Source of the DNA: Allodiplogaster sudhausi | Taxonomy: Eukaryota > Nematoda > Chromadorea > Rhabditida > Diplogasteridae | Length of the DNA stretch: 64,000 nucleotides | Assembly (NCBI GenBank): GCA_945643635.1 | Contig: CALZFC010000288.1 | Location: 122,501 to 186,500 of the forward strand | Reading direction: 5' to 3' | Shown here: positions 46,901-57,904 of the stretch, in pieces | Layout of the letters: each line of letters starts with the position of its first letter | Numbering within the stretch: position 1 is the stretch's first letter | The notes under the pieces: model-generated | What the model was told of the DNA's origin: nothing | Seen by the model: the letters and a program-made list of their open reading frames with translations, nothing else | Database searches by the model: none | Position numbers and translations under genes: made by a program

Positions 46901-48138
46901 ACACTTGGCCCATTTGGCCGCGTCCGCTGTAGCCGACGCAGCATTGACCTCTCGTCGTTGAGCGGTTGTGTATATGTATATACCGTATTTACTTATTTAA
47001 AATACAAATATCTATATTTTAATAGGTTAGTAACTAAATATTTCAAATTGCAATTAGGAATATGAGTCCACCTTGACATGTTCGCACTCCCGCGCTGCTT
47101 CCAAGACTCGCTCAAGATGTTCCTCGTCCGAGACGACAACCGACGCCTTTGAATCGGCCAGCTGGTAGACGAGCTCATCTGTCATTTAAACGAGGTTTAA
47201 AGTCTCTTCCTCCTAACACGAAATGGTCGATCAGATAGTATTGTAGAACGTGATCCTGGCAATTTGCCAACATTTTTGATTTGAAACCTTTCCACGATAC
47301 GGCAAAAGGTTGCTTGGACGATTTTAAAATCGCGCTTTATGTGAATCATGCATGTGTCCGCATACATTTCGCGGTCGATTTACCAATATTTCGCTGTTCA
47401 CTTTAGGCCTCTCAGGCCATAAATTAAATTTGTTGGCGACAATTGCTAAATTTAAAGTGCTATGCAACGCACTAATCACCGAAATAACAACTCACAGGCA
47501 GTGAAGAAAGCACTGGCGCCTGAGATGACGCAACCGGACATCCAAGTGCCGAGTGTGACGATCATTTCTCTGCGATTTTAATTTTCTTTGCAATCAACTG
47601 TGTTATCGAAATATGCACATTCACGATTTAAATATGGAATGACTAAATAAAGTTTTTTTAATATACAAAAGAATACAAATCCTACTCGATACAATTGTGG
47701 TACACAAAAGTGACGACATCGCCGACGTTCACTTCTCGTGACTGAAGAAAGGCTTGCATTGCATTCGCCTTCACGAGAAGCTCCGCGTACGTCAGGCGAG
47801 AAGACTCGTCATGGGCGCTAACCTGTATATATATTGGTAAAGTAAAGGCTTTATTTTCACTAAAAGTTCGTCATCATGCTGGTCTAAAGATACTTTTTAC
47901 AAATTAATGAGCTGAGATAGTTTCTCAATTCACCATGCCTTTAACAAAATATTGTAAAATAAAATTCTAATATTGAACAGCAATTATTCTAATAAAGTAA
48001 AAGACAATTCTAGTGAACACTAACGAGTGCGACTTTAGCCGGATCCTCTTTGACATGAGCGCGAATTGCGCGAATAAGCTTGGAGTGCAGAGTTTCTTCG
48101 ACCACTTCCACCGGCGGGAACGGCGACGAGTGAGGCAT
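43991..48138 (-). CDS. Acyl-CoA synthetase / 4-coumarate-CoA ligase-like, copy C, 563 aa
   Basis: Same reaction and 16-exon plan as copy B: 48138-48025, 47822-47686, 47569-47496, 47178-47072, 46616-46511, 46331-46220, 46080-46016, 45874-45714, 45514-45428, 45301-45214, 45164-45061, 45001-44857, 44811-44729, 44608-44525, 44443-44353, 44124-43991. The sum is 1,692 nt in frame. Motifs: [36 protein letters not shown] and PKNATGK. It ends LNP, with no peroxisomal signal. The exon 8 start has six A where B has five; the frame holds only if GGAGAG|TG is the acceptor. Around 45290 the usual GGAP motif reads SRAP, a possible loss in substrate-pocket structure. Introns 8 and 11 begin GC (GCATGT, GCAATA). 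Confidence 0.82.
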
Positions 48139-48910
48139 ACTTAATTGTTTCTAGATAGGAAAACAAATTCTTATTTACTCTCCGTTTAGCACAATTAAAT
48201 CTTCAAACTCAAAAACAACTTGCGCCTTGAAATAAATGTTTACATACATATTTATTGGATAGCATGAAAAAATGGGAATCTTTTGGACTGTGCTTCTTGC
48301 AGTTACTGCTTTAAAGAAAGTGAAGGACATTTAATATCTATTTCTCTCCTCGAGTTCGCCAAGTCTCTCGGGGCAGTTCAGTCCATGTATGAATAGCGAA
48401 ACGGCCGCTACCCCGTGATGCACTCCAATCATCATTATGCTTTCATGAAGGTATAAGTTAACTTTCCCTTCTCTGACTTGCAGAAAAAAAACCTGTTGAA
48501 TTTTTGGCTCTGCTCCTCTTGATGGACTCTATAGGCGGTTTCACTAGCATAAACGCAATTCAAATGAACGAAATGGGCACAAATCTCAGCAAGTGATAAG
48601 GTGATATGGATGCAAATGTTTATACAGTAAACTTACATAATTTACATAAAATCCAAGAAACCTAAAGACAGAAAATAAAGACAAAATAAAGTTGTATCCC
48701 GTTTTAGATTTATTTCAAATTTGGAGCAGAGTTATGCAGAATTTTGCAGAAGTTTTTCTAATTTTTTCCGCATGAGATAAACTTTTTCCAGTCTAACTGG
48801 GGTAAATAGGAATTCGAGTTTATGGCAACGTCTACAACCGCGTTCAAACTACTCAAACCTGATGAAACGCCATCGGATTTTTATTTGATTTTCATCCAAT
48901 ATATTCAAAA
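48139..48910. other. Upstream flank of copy C with dispersed repeat
   Basis: 48330-48480 matches the repeat upstream of copies B and D. Otherwise AT-rich. Confidence 0.55.
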
Positions 48911-49337
48911 TACCGTATTTTCTCTATTAGTGCCCCCGGGGGTACTATTTTTCAATACCCCTGCGAGAGGGGGGCACTATTAGAGGGGGTTCTATTAGAG
49001 GGAGGGGTACTATTTTTCAATGTGAATGATAACAACATGTTATCCTCAAACACAAAGAATTATAGCTCTACTCCAATATAATCATCACTGGAACGTTTTA
49101 ACGTATATTTTGAATGAATTTGCAATCAGTTCATTGGGAAGAGCATCCCATACCTCAAGCATACATTCCAGGTACGTCTCTATTAGACAATTAGGGGGGG
49201 GCACTATTGAAGGGGGGGGGGTGGGGTTCTATTAAAGAGAGGGGTACTATTTTTCAATATACCTGTGAGAGGGGGGCACTATTAGAAGGGGGGGGGGGTT
49301 CTAATAGAGGGAGGGGCACAAATAGAGAAAATACGGT
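48911..49337. mobile_element. MITE with G-rich interior, about 430 bp
   Basis: Ends are ATACCGTATTTTCTCTATTA and the complement of its other end, ...AATAGAGAAAATACGGTAT. Inside are repeated blocks of GGGGGGCACTATTAGA and GGGGTACTATTTTTCAAT around a 150-bp unique core. Related copies lie in introns of synthetase copies B and D. Confidence 0.8.
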
Positions 49338-49662
49338 ATATTTTCTGTTTTCTATGTAGCTTCTACGTGCACGCAAAGGTTTATTTAATTTGTTATCTGC
49401 ATATTCATTTGACAGATCGCATAGTATAAAGAGAAACATAAAAACTAAAGCTTAATAGATATAAAAAATGGAATTACCATATGTCGCAAGATGCTACATA
49501 TGTATGTAATTAGTATTATGTTCACGCAAATGAAGATAAAAACAATTTTGCCGATTTTTTTAATGTTCAATAAATTTTTTTATGGAACAAAAAGGTCACA
49601 GGTTATGTATAGCGCCCAGAAGCAGTTTGAAAAAAATTGATTTTACTGCTAGATTGCTCGCC

Positions 49663-49750
49663 ACTAAATCTTGGCCGCTCTCCAACACTCGCAGCTCGCG
49701 TCACAGAATGTTGCCAACGGTTGACTTAAGAATAGCCTCAACGAAGAGCA
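49663..49750 (-). pseudogene. Fragment of an E-type synthetase last exon
   Basis: Aligns with 35174-35260 (AATCTTGGCCGCTCTC, CGCAGCTCGCGTC) with a deletion and substitutions. No coding capacity. Confidence 0.7.
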
Positions 49751-50755
49751 ACCATCCCTCCCTTCCTTCAATTCGTGCATCCATTTAACCAGAACGAATA
49801 TGTTATCATCTCGCCTCTTCTGATGTATTCCTATCACAAGCAAATTGTGATCACACTGAACTTCGCTTTTCTATCTCACTTTCGCTCTTTCTCTTCCTCC
49901 CTCTCACTATCTATTTCTCCCTCTATTTCGCCCAACCTCTTCGGTCAACTCTCATTGTCTTTTTCTCTCCTCATATAAAAAAATCTGCCCAGCCATTTAG
50001 CCAGAACGAATTTGTCATCATCTCGTGATGTATTCCCGTCACAAGCATATTGTGGTCACACTGAACTGAGCTTTTCTATCTGTCATTTGCTCTTTCTTTA
50101 TCTCTCTCTACCTATATATTTCTCCCTCTTTTTCGAGGTTGCTCTTCGGTCAACTCTCGGTGTCATTTTTTACAGCACGTGCTCTTCTTATCAGGGCGAA
50201 ATGCGTCCCTTCCATGCACCCATGCTAGCCTAAAATTAAGACAGTGTGGGCATTTCTTAGATAACTTAATCGGCCAAACAAAAATTTCTGAATATGGTTC
50301 TTGATCCATATTTGATATTCTTTCAGCGAGGGATGTTAATTTCTATCAACTTTTCTTTCTCTACATCTTTATATCTTCAAAATCAATCTCTCCTTCTCTG
50401 ACTCTCGCGACTCTCTCTCTCTTTCTTTCTCTCTCTCTCTCTCCCTCTTTACAGCGTTCTTCCTTTGGACTTTGCTTTTGCATATGGTCCATCATTCGAA
50501 ACAAGTTCCGGAAATATATATGTGAAGAACAGGAGAGAACAGAAGGAATGAATAAGAAATATGCAGCTAAGGTGTTGTTGTAGGAAAGATCATGAAGAGA
50601 ACCAATTAAGCAGAGTATATATCATAACTGGTCTAGCAATACAAAAATAATATAAGTAATTTGAAAAAAAAACTTTAACTTCTACTCAAAGCAAGTTTAC
50701 AAGTTTAAGAGTTTATACAACAATCAGGTACTGGGCCCTGTGGGTGAAGGAAAGA
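49751..50755. other. Non-coding; direct repeat
   Basis: Two copies of a roughly 200-bp unit (49785-49975 and 49995-50180) share CCAGAACGAAT and GGTCAACTCTC. CT tracts at 50400-50450. Confidence 0.55.
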
Positions 50756-50998
50756 TCAAAGGCATCGATATTCATGATTCCGGTTCTCTTGCTCCAAGTC
50801 GGGCAGATTTCGGTCGAATTCGTCGCGCCATCGTTCCCGGGAATATCCGCAATTCCATTTGCACTTCCACGGTTTCATTAGTATTCCGATGAGTACAAGT
50901 GTATTAGTGATGAGAGAACGGCACTTTTCTCCTTCATTCCCAATGCAAATCAAAGTTTGAAGTGTTAACAATGCCTGAACCATTCGAACTGTGTCCAA
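50756..50998 (-). CDS. Hypothetical 80-aa protein
   Basis: ATG at 50996-50998 to TAG at 50756-50758. A hydrophobic N-terminal half (MVQALLTLQTLICIG, NTLVLIGILM) is followed by KPWKCKWNCGYSRERW and a charged tail. It could be a small secreted or membrane protein, but may be chance. No relative recognised. Confidence 0.25.
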   Translation of the reverse strand: MDTVRMVQALLTLQTLICIGNEGEKCRSLITNTLVLIGILMKPWKCKWNCGYSRERWRDEFDRNLPDLEQENRNHEYRCL

Positions 50999-51354
50999 CT
51001 ATTTCCCATGAGAAAACCAATGCATCCGTTTTCCAGTCCAGTTTTTTATTATTATTAAATATTTTACAATTCCCATGTTTACAAGTAATATTTCATTTAA
51101 GAGAAAATTAAGTAATCTCTCTATATTACTTTTATCGATAGATTAACAATCAAAATGTTTAAGGGACTACCAAAATTTGATGTTTGCATTCAAATTGCCA
51201 TCAATTCTCAACATTGTTTGCATTCAAATTGCCCTCAATTCTCAACTTTAACGCCTCGTCCGTCGCACGGAAAAAGGAGAATGCCAAAGGCCTTAGTATT
51301 CTTTTCATGTTATTGTTTGTTCTCTTTGAGCAGCCCGGAGAAGGCAGAGGAGGG

Positions 51355-54098
51355 ATGAAGTTGAACGAGCAGCCGAAGTCTGCAGTTGCTGGCTGCAGCT
51401 GTCATTTCTTTCACTTGACTCGCTTCGTCGTTCTCTCGCTCTCCCTCGCAACGCTCACTTTCTCCATTGCGAATCCGCTCATTCTCAACTTCACTGTAAG
51501 CTTGTCTTTTCGCTGTCTTTCAAAACAAACGTATCAAAGGTCCAAACGTGTCCACGTTTGGGCCTTTGGTTACGTTATTTTTATATAAATATGTATGTAT
51601 ACAGTAGATTTAAAGTGGCCGATGAGAAGTTTAACTATTGAGTTACGGATTGCATGGTTACTCAATAGTTAAACTTCTCATCGGCCACTTTAAATGGACT
51701 ATGTATATACATATTTATTATACCTAAATGTTCAACGGTAAAAGGGAAAGAAATTGAGGTGATCTGCATGGATGATGTGATTCAAGAATATCGACGACTT
51801 GGTGGAAACGAAACGATTCCCAATGGTTTCTGGCCTTGTTTTGTAGGCTTTTTTTTTATATTCGGCATCAAATCGTATTCTTTTATTGAATGAAGGAAAC
51901 AATATATACGTAGTTGAAAAATTAACAAAATGATACCAGTAATTCCAGAAGAACTGCACTGGCTCGAGCATCCGGTTCGACGAAATCTCATGTTCTCCGC
52001 GGTCGCGATGGGCAACTTTATTGGCACTCTTCCAGTGACTGCCATCATTCAGAGGCTCGGCACGAGGCAAGCGACATTATTTGCTGCATTTATCTTCTTT
52101 TGTTTTTTTTTTAGATATTTGAAAACTAAAATAAAATTCCACATTCGCTGCAATAGAATGATTAAAAGAAATAATTTGCAGATACTTATTACTGTTCTAC
52201 GGCCTCATCTCCGCCACTTCTACGCTCTTCTTTCCACTCGCTGTCATTCTTGACATCTATTGGCTGCTGCTCCTCACGCGCTTCTTCCAGGTGCCCTTCT
52301 TCGTCTTCATATTTGGCGCGAAATTCAAATAATAATATTATCTTTATTATCTTTTGTCCTAATGAACCTCTTTTTGTCCTATCAATAAGGGCATGGGCCA
52401 ATCGCACGTGCTGCCAGCGATTGGCGCCTTGGCTTCGGCCTGGGCGTCGCTTAGCGAGGCTTCCGTTTATGTCGCCGTCTTGACGCTGGTCTTCCAGGTT
52501 TTAGGCCGTTTTAATTTTTTTTTTTTTTTTAAATTTTTTTATATGCATAGTATATTGAAAGTTCATATTTGTTAACCTTATTTTTATTGACTAATTTGTA
52601 ACTCTCCATCTTATCGATATTAACAGCTATCGTCCATCTTCACGATGCCCGTCTCGGGCTTCTTTTGCGAATCCCCGACACTCGGATGGCGCAGCGTCTT
52701 CTATCTTCAGGTTTTATTTTCCCCCTCCATTTTCTTCATTTTGAATTTCCAGCCGAAATCACGTTGAAAAGGAAATATGGGAATTTCCTACACGAGAGTT
52801 CGCAGGGTACCATCACCACTGCTCTCGCTGTCGTCTTCTGTCTTTTCTACACGAATGATCCGCAGAATCATCCGTTAGCACTGATATTAATTAATCAGTC
52901 AACAAATCAATATTGGAAATGGCAATATTCGTGTTTGCAGTTTCGTCTCGAGCAAGGAGAATCAAAGAATTTCATTCGGCAAGAGGGAGGGCGAATCCAT
53001 GATAAAAGGGTAACTTATTTTTATTCTATTTTTTCAGAATATTTTCTGATTATTATATTCCGTTTTCAAATAATTATTCTTGTCACTATTTACCTTTCGT
53101 CCCTTGCCTCATCTTTTTACTATTCATCTCTCCCCTTCCCTCCCTCTCTCTCCCTCTCTCTCTATCTCTCTCCCTCGTTCTTTATCTCTCTCTCCCTATC
53201 TCTTTCTCCCTTTCTCTTTCTCTCTCTCCGTCTCAATGTCTCGCTCTCCTCCAGCGCCGTTCCCTATCTCTCCATCATGCGCAGTCCTGCCATCCTTGCC
53301 ATGTGGCTCGCTACCGTGGGTGGCAATGCCGGCTTCTGGCTATTGGCTCACTTCGGACCCATCTACCTGAATCAGGTAATCAAAATCTGCTATTTGCAAT
53401 TAAAAAAAAATAAATTATTGATGGTTTGGATGATGAACCAAGCAACTAAATTGTGTGCCAGTGTAAATGATAAATGAATACCCGCCAGGATCTTGTTATG
53501 GCATCTAATCTCACCCCATCCAATCTCCCTCTCGCTCTACATCTCTATTCTCTCCACCTTTTCCTCTCTCTGCACATCTCCCTTTTCCATCACACCATCT
53601 CTCTCTCTCTCTCCATCGCTTCCTATCTCTCTCATCTCCTTTCTTTCACACACTCTCTCTCTCTCTCGCTCTCTCCCTCTCTCTCTCTCCCTCTCCCTCT
53701 CTCTCTCTCTCCTTTCGGGTGCTTGGCCTGGCGGTGTCGTCCACGGGCCTGGCTGCTGCGACGCCCTTCATCTTCTCTGCCCTCTTCAAGCTCGTCGTCT
53801 GTCCACTCGCAAGCAAAGCGAGCTTCTTGAGCGAGAAAGTTAGAGAAAGATGGAAGGAGATGGAAGAGTTTCAAATTCATTGGAGAGAATCAGACACCGA
53901 GAGAAAGAGAGAGAGAAAAAGTGAAAGGGAGAAAGGGAGACTGAGAAACAGAGTGATTAAAGGGAAGATCCAGAATTTCAGGCCCTCATCCTATTCTTTG
54001 TTTTCGCTTCACAAGGCTTCATGGCTATTTGCTACTGCCTTATGGCTTACGTTAGTTCAAAGAATATCCTTTGCACCACATAACTTGCGTCACATAAC

Positions 54099-54155
<57 letters not shown>

Positions 54156-54832
54156 GTATCCCTCTCGCTCTATCTTCTCTCTCTTTTTCTTTCATTCTCT
54201 CTGACCCTCTCACTCTCTATCTCTTGCTCTCTCTCTCTCTTTCTCTTTCTCACTCACTCTCGCTCTCTCTCTCTCTCTCGTAATCTATCAGACGGACTCT
54301 GCCACAGTCGCCCAGACGCTCTACACTGCGACGATCGTAGCGGGCGGCTTGAATGTGATTGGAAGGACGCGTTGCGCTCAATTGGTATGCGTTCTTTTCT
54401 ATCGCAAGCGTCATCTAATCAGAGTTGTTCAAGTGTTACGTGACTAATCATTTAAGGTCGCCCGCCAGTACACGCCGTTCGTGATGTCGGTAGCGAACGT
54501 GATTGCCTGCGCCGTCACGCTGCTGATGCCGGCCGTCTTGTCCGTCCTGATCAGTGTGGACAGCACGCGCGAACAGGTGAGTCTATCGGAAGTCCATCAA
54601 TCAATAAATTAGAAGTCAAACGATAAGTCTATCAGTAATTCATAAATGCTCCTTCATGAAGTGGTCTCGCCTGTTCTCCTTCACGGCGGGGGTGATCGCC
54701 GTGTCGACGGCGCCCTTCTTCTTCTTCGTCTCCACCGAAGCTGCGCCGTGGACATCCTCGGCCAGTCAGGAGGACATCTCCGAGGAGGAGAAGAACGAGA
54801 AACTGCCTGAGGACACGAGCAAGATGGCCTAA
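51355..54832 (+). CDS. SLC17-like major-facilitator transporter, 492 aa
   Basis: Fourteen exons: 51355-51495, 51759-51837, 51940-52066, 52182-52290, 52390-52497, 52627-52710, 52806-52873, 52941-53009, 53255-53375, 53719-53838, 53982-54050, 54292-54384, 54457-54576 and 54662-54832. The frame is continuous (1,479 nt). The protein is predominantly hydrophobic, consistent with about 12 membrane segments. It has an N-terminal segment FVVLSLSLATLTFSIANP, a large first loop with a glycosylation site (NETIP), GMGQSHVLPAIGALASAW and the loop PFVSSKENQRIS before the second half, as in the anion:cation symporter (SLC17) branch. The acidic C-terminus ends TSKMA. Intron 3 begins GC (GAG|GCAAGC). Exon 10 is preceded by TTTCGG rather than AG. 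Substrate unknown. Confidence 0.82.
51608..51695. other. Perfect hairpin, 36-nt arms and 16-nt loop
   Basis: 51608-51643 is the exact complement of 51660-51695 (ATTTAAAGTGGCCGATGAGA... paired with ...TCTCATCGGCCACTTTAAAT). It sits in intron 1 of the transporter gene, flanked by ATGTATGTATA / TATGTATATAC. Confidence 0.95.
53130..53715. repeat. CT microsatellites in transporter introns 8 and 9
   Basis: (CT)n and (CCCTCT)n tracts at 53135-53230 and 53600-53712. A further CT tract occupies 54185-54280 in intron 11. Confidence 0.9.
54103..54154. repeat. (TA)n microsatellite
   Basis: About 26 uninterrupted TA dinucleotides in intron 11 of the transporter gene. Confidence 0.95.
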
Positions 54833-55397
54833 TGCGAGAAAAGAAGAGTATTACTATAATTGATACATTCACTTATTGCCATGTCTGCACTGAATCGGGT
54901 AATCGCTTGTATTAATATACATACAAGTGTTAATGTAATATAGTTAATAATGTATTAATAATATACAAGTCCTCTCATGGTTTATTAAGAGATTGAGAGT
55001 ATTTTGGACCAATTATGATGAATGTTTTTAAAAACTTACTTTCATACTGCATAAACATCCCATGAATATGTAGGAACTCACTCTTACGCTTTTAGTTAGT
55101 TGTGCTTTGCTTCCGTTTGGAGCAGTGAGGGAACTTCTTCACCAAATAGGTTTGATCACACAAAACTGACCATGGATTGAGCCCGCACTTCCTAAGCACC
55201 CGCTTCTTCTTTGAGGATCTTGCCTCGTGATTTATTCAGATGCAGATGAACATGTAAACTTTAACAACTAATGATCAATGAAGATTGAAAAAAACGACCT
55301 TTATAAGTGCTTAAGAGAAAATGCCAAAACCAAAATCCATAATTAGCTGTTAATTAAAAGGTAAAATACAGTGATCATAAGTTAGAGAAGACGATGA
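54833..55397. other. Spacer with a second copy of a synthetase 3' end
   Basis: 55175-55340 matches the last codons and downstream flank of copies C and D (GATTGAGCCCGCACTTCCTAAGCACC) but lacks the rest of the exon: a partial tandem duplication. Confidence 0.6.
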
Positions 55398-56105
55398 TCA
55401 AGGATTGAGCCCGCACTCCCTTAGCGCCCGCTCCTTCAGCTCGCGCCTCAGCACCTTGCCCGTCGCATTCTTCGGCAGCTCGTCCACAAAGACCAAGCCG
55501 CCCGTGATGTGTTTGTAGTCGAATAGTCGCTCTGATGGAAAACATAAATATAAATTTTAACGTACTTAATTATATTTGTCACTGCCAATAGTTACGTTTC
55601 CTACACATTTACCTTTTTGTGATTCGTTTGTACAGTTATTAAGCAGTAAAGTATTGTTTTGAAAACTCTGTCTTATAGTTATTGGATTTTTTTTTCGAAT
55701 GAGAAAGGCAGCCAACTTTTGACGAGCTCGAGGAGCTCCTCTTCCATGACCCTTTCCTCTCCATTCTTCTCCCTTCTCACAATGTACGCACGGATTAGCT
55801 CACAACGCTAAAAATCAATCAGTAATTATCAATTAAATGGAAGTTAAAAAGTTGATTTGTTCAATTAAAATGTGTCAAAAATGTCTCTGAACCTCCATAT
55901 CGGGAATACCGACCACTGCAGCGTCGCTTACATGTTCATGCGACATAAGAACGTTCTCTATTTCGGTCGGAGCTACCTGAAACGATCAAATAAATACGAT
56001 CTGAGTTCATTACTTTTATTTTTAGAAGAACTAAAACTATTATGATATGTTCTGCTCTTTGAATCGGCGCTTTTCTCTAATGCAATTAAAAAAGACCTGC
56101 ACTGA

Positions 56106-57904
56106 CAAGGGAATGGTCTGACGGTAAGGTGACAGCAACGAAATGTGGTTTCCCATGAAGCTGAATTCCTAAAATATATGGAACAGTGAAAATTTTTTGC
56201 CCGTTCGGTCCTAGAACACAGAAATAAATTGATAAAAATCTACCTCCCGTAAGGCAAATATTGTCCGAATCAGAATTCGGGCAAAATTTTTGCAATGATT
56301 TGTATTTTAAACTAGGACTATATATGTTACTGTGAAAAAAATTGGAATAGAAATTTCTTGTGTACCAATGAGAGAAGAGTGTATGCGAAGATTTATTTTT
56401 AGATTTACATTTATTTGCCGAGATGCATATTGTGGTACTGTTGTACTATTCCCAGCCCAAAGATCAAATTTTTTGAATAATTTTTTCGCTGAAAAGTATG
56501 GTAAACTTACCGTAACTCGGGAAAATGACTTAATGATAAGAAATGAATATTTTCCAGGTACCAAAAACCCCTAAAGTGAATTTCAGCAGAAAAAAAATAT
56601 TTTCAGAAAATTTGTTAACCGATAATGTGGAAAGACAACCTAATCAAGTATATTCTCTCATTGGTACATAAAAAATTTCGATTGTAAATTTTTTACCGTT
56701 ACAAAGTTCTAATTTAAGATCCTAATGATTAGACTATCTGTCTCCACTGGTCAATAGGGGTGGCCGGATGCCGAAATATCAGGCCTCGGCCCCCGAGATC
56801 GGCCTCAGCCCCTGCCACAGTGGCCCTCAAAGGAAATGTACAATAAAATTTTTTATGAATTACATTTTTATTGCAAAAATAGAGTTCTTCAAAAAGGATA
56901 GAAAAGACATGAGAAAAGAAAGCGAAAGGGTGAGAGAGAGAGGGAAGAAGAGACAGAAAGAGAGAGAGGAAGGGAAGAGAGAGAGCAGAGAGAGCAAGGG
57001 AGAGAGAAACGCGAGAGAGAGTGAAAGAAGCAGAGAATAGCCTCATTTCGATCCGTGTCGTGGGGGAATGTCGAGGAAAAAATTCCATGAGTTGTCACAT
57101 CTAGCTATGATCTATAAATGAATAAATTAAATAAAGAAATAAAGAAATTTTTATTGCATCAGGGCAGCACGTCCAGTCATACATATGTCGACAACGATAG
57201 TGGAGTTTGCAACTTTCAAGCTCCTTTAAGGGACAGAGAGAAAAATAAATAAAAGGGAGAATCGTTTAACACGCGAGTGCGATCAGGATGGGAAAAAAAA
57301 CATATTCATCTCTTATCATGAAATCATGTTCCCGAATTACGGTAAGTTTACCCATCTTTGTTTCATACTACGTTAAATCGTCATAGTAAGAAATTACTAT
57401 GATATTGATGTTCACCGTACTTTAAAACCCAAGGGTTTGAATTTCAGCCAAAAAAAGTATTCAAAAAATTTGATCTCTTAGCTTGGAATAATACAACAGT
57501 GCCACATTATGCATCTAGGCAAATAAATGCTCTGCTTCTTCGCATACACTCTTCTCTCATTGGTACACAAAAAATTTCGATTCCAATTTTTTTAAAGCAA
57601 CATATAGTCCTAGTTTAAAATACAAATAATTGCAAAAATTTTGCCCGAATTGGGATTCGAACCCGAGGCATGCAAAACGCGCACAACCGAGTTACCCACT
57701 AGGCAACGCACCCGCTTGAAAAGTTCCTGTTGGAACAGCAGACAATCTTTGCCTTACGGGAGGTAGATTTTTATCGATTTCTTTCTGGGTTCTAAGGCCG
57801 AATGTGCAAAAAATATTCACTGTTCCATATATTTTCGGACTTCAGCTTTATGGGAAACCACATTTCGTTGCAATCCGTCACCTTACCGTCAGACCATTCC
57901 CTTG
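56106..57904. mobile_element. 1.8-kb inverted-repeat element inside exon 13 of copy D
   Basis: Ends CAAGGGAATGGTCTGACGG and its near complement CAGACCATTCCCTTG, with a TGA duplication at 56103-56105 and 57905-57907. Removing the element and one TGA leaves an 83-nt exon, exactly the length in copies A, B and C. Inverted repeats of several hundred bases are interrupted on the left by loss of the tRNA-like part. The core has a GA tract (56925-57035) and no transposase, so it is non-autonomous. Confidence 0.9.
57641..57713 (-). other. tRNA-like module inside the element
   Basis: On the minus strand an A-box-like TTGCCTAGTGGGTAACTCGG (57687-57706) is followed by a perfect B box GGTTCGAATCC (57653-57663). 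The acceptor stem does not close, so I do not call a tRNA gene; it resembles the head of a tRNA-derived SINE. Confidence 0.65.

Noticed and set aside
57641..57713. A true tRNA gene
   Set aside because: A and B boxes are present but no closed acceptor stem or convincing anticodon arm; it lies inside a transposon arm.
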